Below are positions 20,216-32,329 of a DNA stretch of 64,000 nucleotides, in pieces. The position numbers were made by a program, and so were the translations under genes. Every line of letters begins with the position of its first letter. Within the stretch, counting starts at the first letter, position 1. Under the pieces are notes generated by a model. It saw nothing but the letters and a program-made list of their open reading frames with translations. It searched no databases and was not told where the DNA came from. Location of the stretch: contig JAVMKO010000022.1 in NCBI GenBank assembly GCA_032164245.1, forward strand, positions 10,663,845 to 10,727,844, written 5' to 3'. Source of the stretch: Sternotherus odoratus. Lineage: Eukaryota > Chordata > Testudines > Kinosternidae.

Positions 20216-23180
20216 GCTGGCAGGCGCCTCCTTAGAGCAAACAATGCCACAGATGATATCCTCAGCTGGTGTTCGTTGGCATGGCTCGGGCGACTTCAAT
20301 GGAAGGACGCTGATTTACACCAGTTGTGGATGTGGGCCTAGTTTTTTTAAAGCCGTTAGCTTGCCATTTCTGTCTGTCTTATGCCATTATTGAATGGAGT
20401 CTTTTTGGGGGTTGGTTGTTACATTTCGGAACCATGATCAAATGATTTTCAGGCTAAAGGTGGAGCAAGGTTTCGATCACTCTCATTGATTAAGGACACT
20501 TTGGAGAGGAATCTGGAGCCACATAAATCAGCAGTGGACAGACTGGGACATGCAGACTTAGATCAGAAGGGGGAATCTATAGAGAACGGAAGGAGATTTA
20601 AGGGGCTAGCTTATGTCTGTGGTAGTGAATGGGAAATTGATCCAATGAAGTCAATGGAGAGAATCACCAGAGAGCAACGTATAGGTAGAATGGGCTTGCT
20701 GGTGGTGGAAGACTGTAACTGAGGACTATGTACTTACTGATCTTCTTTGCCTGCCCTGCTCTCTCAGGGCTCTTCCAAGGTTCAAGCAAACACCTCTGGG
20801 GATTGTGCTGATCTCTAGCAAGGCTGGAGCAAGTGTGAGCTCTCATGTGAGACACGGGACCCCGTGCTCAAAACGTCGGGGCTCGTAGATCTTGATCAGA
20901 TCCCAGTCAGACGCTCAACTTTGTGAGGAGCATGGTATTAAAAAACCATACTGAATAGAATGTTCTGAGCTGCCTTCCTCATGGCCTTTGGTTCCTTTCC
21001 TCACTATACGCAGGAAAGGGTTAACTCAAACCACGACGTATTTCCCTTCTCCAACTTGGTAGCAATGCAGAACCTGGACTATGCTTAGGCCCCGGCGTAC
21101 ACAGGCTGGCTGAAGAAGTCAGGTGGATTGTAGTTTGGCCCAGAAATCAATTGGAGTTTGGCAGTTCTACGCGCTTCAGATGTAGCAGAGTTCAGACAGC
21201 TTCTGACCCCACGAGATAATTTTCTCTGTATTCTTTAAAGGCCAACACAATGCCAAGTTGACTGAGACCCAACCTCCAAGGAAAACAAAGGGCTGCTGCA
21301 TATGGAGTCCGATCAAGAGCCTAAGCAGTCTTGGGACGATTGTTACATAAAACAATGAGCATCAAAGAGCAGCTTAATTCAGCTACATGAGCAGGTGAGA
21401 GGCCATTCCCGCTCAGACCACCTTTCAAATAACTCTTCCAACAGGATATTAAGGGGCGGCATACTCAGCCAATCAAAGACAAAAGAGAAGCATGTCGTCA
21501 TAAGAACCAGTCGCCTGTCAGCCAATGAGTGAGCCTGAAGGCAGGACACTCGCCTAGCCATGACCGAGAGAGGATGAACGTTTTCAAGGGTGTTGCATAC
21601 ACAAGGCTCGCCCCGCTATTCCCATACAGCCATCTCTAGACACACCGGTGACTGAGTGCCCTCTGGCCAGATCGCTCAGCTTCCCCCCCGTCACAGGTAC
21701 AGTCCTTCAAAGTGTCTGGCACTCCCACAGGGACCCAGGCAATCTTCCAGTTTACTGCCCCGCTGGTGCCACTTCCCACACTGCCCTCTATGCCAGGTTC
21801 CAGCCCAGGGATCCTACAACATGCAGCCAAGGTCTGCTCAGTCCCCAACCTTGCTGCTTACTCCCTGGGCTGCTTCTTACCCCGGCACTGCTGGGGTTTG
21901 CCAGCCTCTTGATTCCCCTTTCCCAGGGGCTACTTTCTCTAATGCCCCCAAACACAGCTCCCTTTCCCCAGGGGTGACTGCAGACGGTTCTCAGCTCCCT
22001 GGCTTTATAGAAGTCCCATCTCTTCCTGCACAGGTGAGCATCCCCTAATTAGGGCTTTCCTCTGAGCCTTCAGCCTAACAGGTTAATTGGCCCTTCTGGC
22101 CTCCATTAACCCCTTCAGGGCACATGTGCGTGTAGGGCGGGGGGACACCTCATCACATACTAAAACGATTGGCAGTCAGACTTTTACCTGGCAATTCTCT
22201 TTGTTTGGCATGGTGCTGAGAGGCCTAAGGCAGAATGCTCCCTTGGAGATACCAAATCCATGGGCCTAAAGGGAACCAATGCGCATCCGTCGTCAGTAAA
22301 TGTCACACGGAAGATGCTGTGGAAGAAGGTGGCATTTCTACCCTCACTCCCGGTGGTTTAGAGTGTGATCCACACTGTGCTTGGCACTCGCCCCTCTTTG
22401 CAAGTATTTTTTTTTAAAAATCTGATGAAACCAGCTATTGTCCGTAGCCGGGGACCTCAGAGAGTGAGAAGGTGAAGCTGCTGAGACCACAGTCATGAAG
22501 CTGTTTTGTTTTCTGGGGGGGAAAAAAACCGGCAAACCGGCTGACAGACCTGAAATGTTAATTTCTTCCAGCTGTTGTCAGTCTGGCAGGCTCTCAAAGG
22601 AAGTTTAATAGACTACAGGCTTCTCTGCTTGCCCCCATCCTTCCACTGGCTCTGCTTAGCAGAGGCAGCCTCCTGGAACCTAGATGATTAAACCAATGTC
22701 CTCGCCTTCCAACAATTTGTTTTCTCTTTGGCTTGAAAGATTTTTGTGCAATGTGTTTGTTTATTTCCCCATCCCCTGGCCCTTTAAAATTGCCCTTAAT
22801 TAAAGGGAAGGAGGCCAATTACGCAGGGTCAGGACTGCATATAAGGAGCAAGCAGGAACAAGTGGGACCCAGCTAAAGGCAGCACTTGTAAGCGAGTAGA
22901 AAGGTGATGGGTTCGTGAACCATCTCCGAGCCTGCGCCATTTCGGTGCGTGGCCAGACAGGAAACAGGATCAAACAGGTCTTTGTAGTTGAAAAAGAAAA
23001 ATCCTTTCACTTGCCTTTGAGTGGTTTTGATTCAAGACACAAGTAGGACATGCTGTTGAAAGCAGGGATCTTTTAGGCTTGATCAGACATGGGACCTCTG
23101 TAGTCCTGTATCCTATCTCTGACCATTGTCAGCTGTGTCCAAGGAAGTAATAGGATAACACAGCCTAGGGGGGTAAAAGC
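20216..23180. other. Unannotated intergenic DNA
   Basis: No gene or clear repeat was recognised. A CCAAT-like 'ggccaattac' near 22813 and a TATA-like 'gcatataagg' near 22837 occur in promoter-like spacing but without any associated reading frame. Confidence 0.45.
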
Positions 23181-23182
23181 AA

Positions 23183-23275
23183 CGAGGAGTCCTTGTGGCA
23201 CCTTAGAGACTAACAAATGTATTTGGGCATAAGCTTTCATGGGCTACAGCCCACTTCATCAGATGCATGAAGTGA
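23183..23275 (-). mobile_element. Partial copy of the repeat at 16185-16345
   Basis: Reading the minus strand gives 'gggctgtagcccatgaaagcttatgcccaaatac', then 'ctaaggtgccacaagg', matching the element at 16.2 kb. Confidence 0.75.
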
Positions 23276-23379
23276 AAACAGTAGGTAGGTGTAAATATGC
23301 AGCACATGAAAAGATGGGGTAGTTTCTTTCCAGCCAGTTAGAGGTTGGCTGATACCCTGGAAGAGATGGGTTTGTTATT

Positions 23380-23799
23380 AGAGCAGGTCAGAAATTTTTC
23401 ATCTAAAACAGTATGCTACTGGAAAGTGCCCTTCTGACGAACGTGAATTTTTTGTGAAATTGTTTAAGGAGGAAAAAATGAAAAAAAAATCAATTTCAAA
23501 ATGTCAAAATGGAACATGCAGACATTTCCAGAATGAAGAGTTTTGATTTGTTTTTCGTTTTGGACTGACTTTACATTTCAAAACTTATTTTATATTAGAA
23601 AAATAAACATCAAAAGGGGTTGAAATCAAAATGAAACATTCCACACATATCAAAATGGAAACACTTTGGTTGACCCAACATGCATCTTTTCATGCTTTGC
23701 CAAAAATGTCAGTTTTTTATCCTGATTTGAGATTAAAAAAATTTGGAAATCTCATTTTTCCACCACGGTTTGCAAAATTCATTTTCTGAACAGCTCTAT
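23380..23799. mobile_element. AT-rich foldback-type interspersed element
   Basis: It consists of runs such as 'aaaatgaaaaaaaaatc' and 'tttcaaaatg', ending in 'gaacagctcta'. It is of the same kind as 28641-29058. Confidence 0.5.
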
Positions 23800-23864
23800 T
23801 TTTTACACCCCTTCCAAAACTCCTGGTTATTTTTGAACTCTTTCTACTATAATACAGAGAGACA

Positions 23865-24062
23865 AGGTGAGTGAGGTAATATGTTTTATTGGACCAACTT
23901 CTGGTGAGAGAAACAAGCTTTCAAGTTACACAGAGCTCTTCTTCTGGTCTGGGAATGGAAAGCTCCTCTCTCTCACCAACAGAAGTTGGTCCAATAAAAG
24001 ATATGACCTCACCCACCGTGTCTCTCAAATACCCTGGGACTGACACGGCTACACCACCACTA
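23865..24062. mobile_element. Imperfect palindromic reptilian repeat
   Basis: 'tattggaccaacttctggtgagag' on the left mirrors 'ctctcaccaacagaagttggtccaata' on the right, and 'gagacaaggtgagtgaggt' mirrors 'acctcacccaccgtgtctc', leaving a loop of about 50 bp. Confidence 0.8.
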
Positions 24063-24099
24063 CACACGTTATAACTCAAGATACTTTTGTAGGGTATAA

Positions 24100-27000
24100 A
24101 TTTTCAAAAGCGTCAAAGTGACTTAGAATTCTTAGGCCCATTTTCAAAAGTAACTCAGGCTTCTAAGAGAAGCCCAGTCAGCATGGGGGATGGCATGGAC
24201 CAGCCCCTATGTACATATCCAACATCCGGCATGGGCAGGGCTAGCCCGTGCCACCACCTATGGCTTGGCACGGCTTCACTGCTATAGTCATTTGAACTAG
24301 CTTAGATCTAGCGAGAGAAAAGCTGTCTGCAATCACGCTTCCTGCTTGCAGTGTAGCCATACCCGGTGTTCAGTAGTAACTTGCTAGGGGAGGAGGAAGA
24401 GATGGGGAATGAGTGAGGCAGAGAGATGCAGAGAGACTGTTACAGGAGGTAGGGATTGCAAATGGGAAGGAATTTCTCTCACGCACGATCAGCAATGGCA
24501 GTACTGTGCAATACTATTGTCCAGGCCACACAAGTGAGGTCCCCCCTCCCCCCTTCCAGACATCCCATGCCCTTGGTCCTAACCTCCATCTGGCCTGACC
24601 ACCTCTCTGTTTGGGTCTTCAGAGCAATTCAGACTTTACTACAGCAGAGCACATTGCAAAAAGTGAGATCCAGGCGGGTCGAGTGAACAGGGCCTTAATG
24701 CCGTCCTATGAGCTTAGGAGCAGAATTCCCGCCTCGTGGTCGAACTTTCATTATTAATATGCCCGGTGTCTCGCTCCTAACAAATCACCGGCAGTGGGCC
24801 TGGCACAAATATAATCAGTCAAAGAGGGTCTCTCCAGGTGAGATGGCCAGGCTTACGGGCTTCTTTGGGAGCCCACCATCCCTTTTGCTTTCCATACATT
24901 AATAGGCCTGGCTAGAGTTCCAGCAGATAAATTCAGACCCAGGCCAGCCCACTCCGCAGGGAGCAGAACACGCTGCTGAGCCAGTGAACCTTTGACTCGG
25001 GATGGCTCACGGCCCGGGCTGGCCCATCTCACTGTGACCTAGAGAGAATCACTGCTATCTGCAAGGCACCTCACAAAGACGATTTCACCCAGGTTCTCCT
25101 TACAGCCAGAGACTGATCATATGTCTACTGCCCACCCTCGGAGTCGTTCCATTGACCGCGGCTGGCTTCAGAGCAGGCTGTGAGTTTGGGAATCGAATGC
25201 ATGCTGGTTTTAAACTAGAGCTGGGCTCCAAATGGAACCCCTGGGATATTGACGAATTCATCCCCCCCGCTGGGGGGTAGGGAAGCAGGAATTGTCCCCA
25301 GGTTATAGATTAGCTGCCCCTGCCCATGAGGCCTTGCTGCTTATGTAGGCACTGTACAACAATAGAGCAAAACAGACGCGCAGAATGCGTGGTGGGATGG
25401 GGTAACGATGCAAACAGGGGCTAGTAGAAAAGCAGGAAACCCAACCACACCACTCGCGGTACCAATGCCAACCTTAACTCTGCCCCAGAGCAGGCCGGGC
25501 GTTTAGTCTCCATGTACATCCACTCCCAGCTGGCAGCAATTATCAGCCGATAGCCTACATGCCCTTGGGAAACCGTCCAAAAAATGTTACAGCTCACTGC
25601 TACCAGTGTCAGAGGCTGGGTGCGTGCCCCGGCCAGCGGGAGCCCCCAGGGAACCGGAGAATAACAAACCCCTTGAATTGCCAGCACGGCCCATGCAGGC
25701 TTCCCTGGCAGCCCGTACCCTGCCAGGCCTGCAGACAGAGCTAGCTTTGGCATCCGGACAGCTCCTTGACTTGGAGAAGCTTCCGAGGGAACTGTAAAAA
25801 CCAAGCATCGGCAGGAGATTAATTAATTGAAACCGAACACATCTGCTGTTAATTAATTCCTAAGCAGCAGGCTTAACTCCTTCCTCTCCTGCTCCGGCTA
25901 GTCTCCAAGCCTGAAGCCCTGTGCCCTTTTCCGAGCACAAAGGGGAGATTTCTGCTCCTTTGGCTCCTGCTGCAGGGTTAGGGCTGGGCTGAGCGTGGGG
26001 AGCTGATTGGTGAGTCGTGGGGATGGAGGACTCTCATCTCTTCCTGCCCCAAAGCTAGTTTGGAATGTAGGGAGGACACAGGGGGGATGTGAGGCGAGAG
26101 CGGAGCCTGACCCGCACATGGGAGAGGGTCCAGAACATCTGGAATGGTCCTGGTGGGACCCCAAAAGTGGTCTGAGCCGAGCGTCAATCACCGCATGGGA
26201 AGTCTGGCTCTGCTCTCCCACCATCCTGTTCTCCCCGGCTCACCCTTCAGTGAGGCTCTCCTGCTTTCCCACTGGTGGGCAGACTGCACCCTGCATTTCC
26301 TCACCCCTGCTTCGTATGCTGATGTCAGCCCTCATTCAACAGCCAGCTTGGAGCTCCTGCTGCTGGCAAGCTGGCTGCTGCTCAGCCCACCTGGCTAAAA
26401 TTTACTTCTCAAATCCCCAGAGAGTCTTCCCACTCCCCAGCCCCAGAAAGAGAATTTCCACTCAGTGCCCTCTGCAAACAGACCCTCTGACCCCACCATG
26501 GGTCCCCCCACTCCAGTACCCCTAGACGGTGGCCAGAACTTCCAGGGAGCTTCTGCTCCCATTCAAGTGCTTAAAGAAGTGGCCAGATCTGCAGTTGAGC
26601 CCAGCACACAGAGTGTGGAGCTCCTCTGAAAATCGAGCCTCAATTTTAGGGGCTGAGCACGTGAAAATCTGGCCCCCACAGTTCCCGGCCTTCTGCCACA
26701 ACGAGCAGGAGAGAGAACTCCAGAGCTACGGCTTTTACCAAGGGCTCCTTCCTGCAGAACCATTTGAAAGATGCACAGGTTTGATGTGGAAATCAGCATT
26801 TCTCACCTTTTGCTGCCTCAGCTGGAAAGTCGGCTCCCCGGGAACTCCGGGACAGGTGGTGCTTGGGAAAGAGTAAATCCCATACGACTCCTAGGAGCGC
26901 TTATCCCCACGTCCGCTCTGTTCTGGGCCTGTGGCTTCCCTCTTGGATTCGATTCCACGGGCCAGGGCAGGCCCTTTGCAGGCGCCCCCCGTTGCCGAAG

Positions 27001-27580
27001 GAGAAATCACAGGGTTGGAACCAAGACTGGTAGGGAGGAACAGAGGTGTGTGATGAGTGCCAGCTGCAGCCCGGCGGAGATAACAGGCTACAGCTCTGCT
27101 CTGCAGGAAAGGAGCCTGGCCCCATTTTTAAGACTTGCCTTCCTAAGAGAATCTGGCAAACTGCAGAGTGTGACCGGCCCACAGTGCCTCTCAAAATCCT
27201 GCTAGGTTTCGGGCATTTCAGGGATAGTCCGTCAGGGCTGCAGCAGGTGAGCGAGGTGAGTGTTACACCCGAACCCAGCCGGTGACCTGATGCCAGAAAC
27301 AAGAATGAGGCCCCTGTAGCTTTTTGTTTAATATTCATGAGCCAAATTTCCTCCTTGAGCTCTGGAGACTCAAGCCCCATCCCAAGCAGGAATTCACTTC
27401 CTGCTGGGTTATTAGGGACTTGCATGGGGCTAGGCTTGCTGATAGACCAGGAAGGATAACCAATTAGTGGGAGGGGCAATCCTGCAACCAAACTTGCCCC
27501 TAGAAAGGATGAGAAATTGGGGAGATGGTGAGAAGAGAAAGGAAACAAGAGGGATTGGGAATATAATCTGGTAGTTAGAG
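24100..27580. other. Unannotated intergenic DNA, GC-richer
   Basis: A 'tttcaaaag...gacttag' repeat fragment lies at 24105-24170 and a twin TTAATTAATT site at 25819-25858. The rest shows no recognised gene or repeat. Long open frames at 26007-26525 (plus) and 26901-27668 (minus) have no similarity I can recognise. Confidence 0.45.
25819..25858. promoter_or_regulatory. Paired TTAATTAATT homeodomain-type sites
   Basis: Two identical palindromic decamers start at 25819 and 25849, exactly 30 bp apart, with a CATCTG E-box between them at 25840-25845. Function is not shown. Confidence 0.35.
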
Positions 27581-27584
27581 CAGG

Positions 27585-27755
27585 GGGAACTGGGAGACTG
27601 GATATTGGACTGTACCGCTGTTTCACTGTGTGACTTCGGCCAACTGCTCTGTGCCTTAGTTTCCCCATCTGTAAAAAAAATACACATTACCCTCTTTCAT
27701 CAAGATATTGGACATTTTCTCATGAAAAGTGCTAGGTCAGTGCAACTTGTTATGA
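27585..27755 (+). mobile_element. MIR / core-SINE
   Basis: 'cactgtgtgacttcggccaactgctctgtgccttagtttccccatctgtaaaa' is the MIR core, followed by a 3' part with 'aaaagtgctaggtcagtgcaa'. Confidence 0.85.
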
Positions 27756-28051
27756 AAAAGGAGGAGGAGAAGAAAGGGAAGCAGCTGAAAATGAGTCAAG
27801 AAAGGAGCAAGAAAACAAGATGGGAGCTAGAAAGAGAAGAGCAGAAAGAGTATAACGCAGATCAAGCGGGAGAGAGTTGGGATAGGAAGGAGAAATCACG
27901 CTGAGTTTGCAATGGCACACAAACGCTGGGGAGAGGCATGTCTGCTCAGGTTTTATACCCTGGCGCTCTACAAAGAACACCTCCTTCCTCAGACATGCTG
28001 CCCTGTGGTGTTAACTCGGCATTGTTCCATTCTTTGTGTCATCATTTAAGC

Positions 28052-28267
28052 CAGTCGTTCGCAAACTTTTGTACTGGTGACCCTTCACATAGCAAGCCTC
28101 TGAGTGCAACCCCCGTGATAAATTAAAAACACTTTAAACACATTTAACACCATTCTAAATGCTGGAGGCAGAGCGGGGTTTGGGGTGGAGGCTGACAGCT
28201 TGCAATCCCCCATGTAATGTCCTCGTGACCCCCTGAGGGGTCCTGATCCCCAGTTTGAGAACCTCTG
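28052..28267 (+). mobile_element. Complete hAT-type non-autonomous element with TSD
   Basis: It starts CAGTCGTTCGCAAACTTT and ends CAGTTTGAGAACCTCTG (terminal inverted repeats). The flanks are 'atttaagc' (28044-28051) and 'atttaaac' (28268-28275), an 8-bp target duplication with one mismatch. Confidence 0.88.
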
Positions 28268-28640
28268 ATTTAAACCTTTAGGTTTGAAATGCCACCAAAG
28301 GAGAGCAGCAGCATTTAACACCCACTTTGCACGCGTGTAGGTGATGACACCGGTTGCACTATAATCGTGAACCTGTATGTATTCACAAGCAGATCTGCAA
28401 ACCACTCTTTACTCCTGTGAACTTTGCAGACCCGGCACAGCTTTGGGTGGGTGTGAGCTGGAGTCTTGCATGGCTCATGCATTGTCAGCACTTCTGATTG
28501 CTGGATCGGAGTGAGAAGGAAAGAGGCCAGCCTGCCTCTTTGCGGGGCTGGCTGGTAGGAAACAAACAGCATTTTTCTTTGTAAGCCAAGTAGATTTGAT
28601 CTGAAGCTACAGAGACACAATAAATTTGAAGCCTTCTGAT

Positions 28641-29058
28641 TAGAGCTGGGAGAAAATCTTCCACATGAAACGTTTTACAGCAAAAAAAAGGCAGATATCA
28701 CAACACTGCAACATGTCACACATTCATGTCAGTTTCACTGAATTACTCATTTGGACACCAAAACAGAAAACCAACAATGAAAACAAAAAAACCCGACAAC
28801 AACAAAATCAGGAAAAAAAAAAAACAGAATGTTCAACGTTTTCAAAACGTTTGGGTTCTTTTGGTTTTGAAGCAACGTTTTTGTTTCAAAACATCCTTTA
28901 ACATTATTAAAGAAACACCCAAGAACGTTAAAACAATGGGCAAAATCAAAATGAAACCTTTTGTCAAAGCAAAACACCGCCTTAGCCCTGAAATGATTTT
29001 TTTCTTTGACTTTTCCAAATTGCCAGTGAACTAAAAAATTCCTTATTTGCCCAGCTGT
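28641..29058. mobile_element. AT-rich foldback-type interspersed element
   Basis: It begins TAGAGCTGGGAGAAAAT and ends TTTGCCCAGCTGTG, so the termini are inverted. The interior alternates 'caaaa' and 'ttttg' runs. Confidence 0.6.
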
Positions 29059-29059
29059 G

Positions 29060-30079
29060 TTCCTGGGGCCATTTTTACAGTGTCACTTTTCAGCATTTAG
29101 CCTCACTTTCGATTAGGCCCAGCTCCAGTGAGCAGTGATTTTTATTTGCATTTTCGAGTGCAGCAGTCACTACAGCGTATGTAGGTGTTAATATCACATA
29201 CATTTAGAAATACATCATTCCCCACCCTGCAGAGAAATCAAACTCCCCTTCCTTACTCACCAATTTTAAGCCACTTATTCAAGGGGCAGAAAAATCAAGG
29301 TGGCCGTGTATGCATTTGCCAGAAGAGCCCATTTGCTCCTGAACCCAGTAAAATCGGAGGTATTTAGGGGGACAGGATTTCAAGGGCTCATCACTCATAT
29401 TTGGTGATGTATTTGTCACAGAGCGCAACGCTCAGCGCGTTAAGTGATTCTGAAAATCTGGTCTCTTTCTCGGTCTCGGAGTCTAGCATGGTGTTTTTAC
29501 AAAGTCAGGCTCAGGGTTTTAATCCTGTGCACAGAAAGAGGCAGTCTTGCCCCAAGGGCGGTCAGGCTAAGCTCCCATCTGAGAACGGACCAACTACACC
29601 AGCTCGGGGCTGGCCAGCGCATAAGTGCCTCTCTCTGCATACAGCGGCGTGAAGCACGCAATGCAGATGTGCAGCGCTCGGGAGAGGCCCAGGAGGGTGG
29701 GGATTAGTGTGGGGGGTGGGGGAGAGCGTGGTATGTGCTCATTCCCACTCCCCTCCGGTCTGTCCGTCAAACAAAAGCCTGCACTGTGCTTCTGACAGCA
29801 GGCCCCGGTTCAGCTGGAGAAATCTGTTCCCCATTAGCGTCTCTGGCAGAGTTCGTTACCACAGCTGGCACGCCGGCCGGCCGAGGGGAGAGCGCCGGAG
29901 CTGCCAGCAGTCACTAATTAGCACCACAAGTGAGGCCGGGGATTGGGGGGCTGGGGAAAGGCCTCGTCTTGCCCCCCCCCCTTACCAAAGACGCAGTTTC
30001 AGGGCTAAGGGCCTGATCAGGGGCCCAGTGGACCGGCTCCCATTTCCCTCGATGGACTTCAGAGGCGGCCCTCCAGGAG
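29060..30079. other. Unannotated intergenic DNA, locally CpG-bearing
   Basis: The section at 29.6-30.0 kb is GC-rich with several CpGs ('cacgccggccggccgagg'). No promoter or exon is supported. Confidence 0.4.
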
Positions 30080-30208
30080 CGGGGCGACCAGATAGCAGCT
30101 GTGAAAAAACGGGGCTGGGGATCGGGGGAGGGAATAGGCGCCTACATAAGGGAAAAAGTCCCCAAAAGCGGGACGGTCCCTTTAAAAATGAGACATCCGG
30201 TCACCCTC
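30080..30208 (-). mobile_element. MITE-like element, TAGGGTGACCAGA termini, copy 2
   Basis: Read on the minus strand it starts GAGGGTGACCGGATGTC and continues with 'gggaccgtcccgcttttgggg', then 'tatgtaggcgcctatt'. It is the same family as 9556-9672. Confidence 0.7.
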
Positions 30209-30900
30209 TCCAGGAGCAAGAACTGACGTAGGCACTTCGATTCCATTCCCACCTCTCCCCGTCGCGGTTCTACCCCAGACTGGACTGCAGGGCTGAGCAG
30301 GGCTCTCTCTACTCCAGCCCCTGACTGTATCCCAGCTACACTGGAGACGGGACTGGCTCAGGGTGCCAAGCCCAGCCTGGGGGGTGGCTCACTGATCTGT
30401 TCTGCCCAGACTCAGGGGCCGTGCCAGCCGCAAAGCCCATTGAAATCAAGGGGCGGCTTTCAATTGGCTTCAATGGGCTTTGGATCCGGCCCTCAGTGCA
30501 CTTGGAGCCTTTCGCTTCGCGAGCCTCGGGCTCCATTAGGTCAGGACTAAAAATAAGCTGGTTACAACTGAAACCTTATCCCCAGAGGGCAAGAAGCCCA
30601 GAGCGCAAAACCAGCCTGCGTGACTCTGGCCAACTGACCCATTTGGCCTTGTTTTTCCCCCATCAAGATGAGCTGGAAACCAGACCACCCTTACGGTTTG
30701 ACTTTGCTATATGCAGAGATCTCCAAGGAATATCTGGGCAGGGAGAGTACCGGGGGGATTCAATAGGGAGAACTCTCCCCTCTGAATGATCCAGTGTCCC
30801 TACCAAGATGCTAGGCGCTACTGGAGGGACTGCATGCTTGTGATCTTAATCCTCTGGCCCTTTTCTCAAGCATTCAAGGTGTTAATCCCAGTGTCCTGGT

Positions 30901-31141
30901 CAGCGGTGCCAACTCTTGCAATTTCACTGCAAGTCTTACGATATTTGTTATTTTCCTTAATGCCCCAGATCCTGGAGTCCTGTGATTTTGTGAGAAATTC
31001 AGCTTGCATTATTAAAAATAAACTTTCCAGCCCTTGTGATGGCAGAGAAAAGCTGGAAAATAGGCTCAAACTCCAGAAGGCAAACAAAACCAACCCAAAA
31101 TGTATCACTGAAAACTCTTGATTCGGGGGTTGGCAATCCTG
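30901..31141 (+). mobile_element. hAT-like non-autonomous element
   Basis: The termini are CAGCGGTGCCAACTCTTG and GGGGTTGGCAATCCTG, imperfect inverted repeats. The interior 'gatcctggagtcctgtgatt' is typical of a turtle family. A target duplication is not evident. Confidence 0.65.
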
Positions 31142-31317
31142 TTATCTCCTGCCTCCCCAAGTTCCCTTGGCAGCTGTTTTAATTGCAGCTGCTGTTCTTG
31201 GCTTCCCCGCCTTCAGAAAATACTGTCGTGCAGCATTGCCACACAGACCAGCTGTTGCGCTCCAACCCCAGAGGTGGGTGAGGTGGCAGAGGTACAGAGT
31301 CTGCAATGCCGGCTGCA

Positions 31318-31335
31318 GGGGGGGGGGGGGGGGGG
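31318..31335. repeat. Poly-G run
   Basis: A G-run of about 17 bases, a potential assembly or length-variable site. Confidence 0.9.
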
Positions 31336-31355
31336 AGTGTTGTGGACATGGATAT

Positions 31356-32246
31356 TGTGACGGGGTCACCACCACGGCACCTCCCACGGGTTAGTCTGGG
31401 AATTAGCACTCAGCAGTCCTGGAGCACCGCCCCACTGGCTTCCATAAAACCAGTTCCCTAACCCGAACAAAGGCAGATCCAGTGGAACAACCCAGGGAAG
31501 TGTCTAGATAGAACCATGGGGAGCAACCCCAGGAGATATCTAAGCAGGCATCTATCCCGGTACCCTGTCTCAAAGTGGGGGACAAATACCAGCAGTTCCG
31601 TGCCCTGCGGCTCTCTCAATCCCCTTAGCATGATACCCAGAAGGATAAATCCCAGTGGGCTTCTCTGTCCAGCCTCCCTCGTGTCTCTGAAGAGAGAACA
31701 AGGAGGATACACTCCAGACTGCTGTTCACGCCCCACTCAATCCCTGACCCCATCCTAAGCAGGGACAGAACCACTGCTCAAAGGCCCTGAGGATGGTGGG
31801 AGGCCACGTTGTCCTGGGGGACATTTGCCAGGCTCCAGGCCTTGGTCCCACGATGCCATCCCAGGCCGAGCACACGACACAGATGTCGGGGGTGAGAAAT
31901 GCAGAAAGATCTTTATTTAAAGTAACAAATCAAACAGACCAAACCTCACAGCCCCTCAGCCAAAGGCCCAAGCAGGAGAGGCTGGTATAGCCTGTGCTCC
32001 CAGAGGGAGAGAGAGCCGGAGCCACTGGCCATCCAGAGTCCCTTCCAGAAGGTGCAGTGTCCAATAGCCACTGTGTGGCGCGCACCTTTGAGTCAGGCCC
32101 GGAGAGCTCGGTCCTTCCCCTGTAACTAGACGGCCAGGAGAGAAGGCGTTTTGCAGCAGGGGCCGTCTGGAATCTCCTCTCCCCACCAAGTTGGTCATGG
32201 ACACGCAGGGGAAGGCTCTTCAGGGCATCCTTTGTCAGCCGTCACA
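31356..32246 (-). mobile_element. Candidate solo LTR or long repeat
   Basis: It is bounded by TGTGACGG (31356) and CCGTCACA (32239-32246), an 8-bp inverted terminus in TG...CA form, 891 bp long. A minus-strand AATAAA lies inside at 31917-31912. No flanking duplication was found, so this is tentative. Confidence 0.3.
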
Positions 32247-32329
32247 GGGGCAGTTAAGAAAAAGGCTCTGTGCAAAAGTGTGTGTGTGTGCACGCTCGCG
32301 TGCGAGAGCCCGAGTGCTGGGGCCACGAG

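Noticed and set aside
20486..20722. 78-codon plus-strand open frame
   Set aside because: Acidic/basic mixed peptide without recognised domain, no splice sites or repeat support; likely chance.
26901..27668. 255-codon minus-strand open frame
   Set aside because: No recognisable domain or codon bias, overlaps a MIR, and no splice context.
1..32000. TFEB or FOXP4 exons expected from human synteny
   Set aside because: No bHLH-zip, forkhead or related peptide was found in any frame examined.
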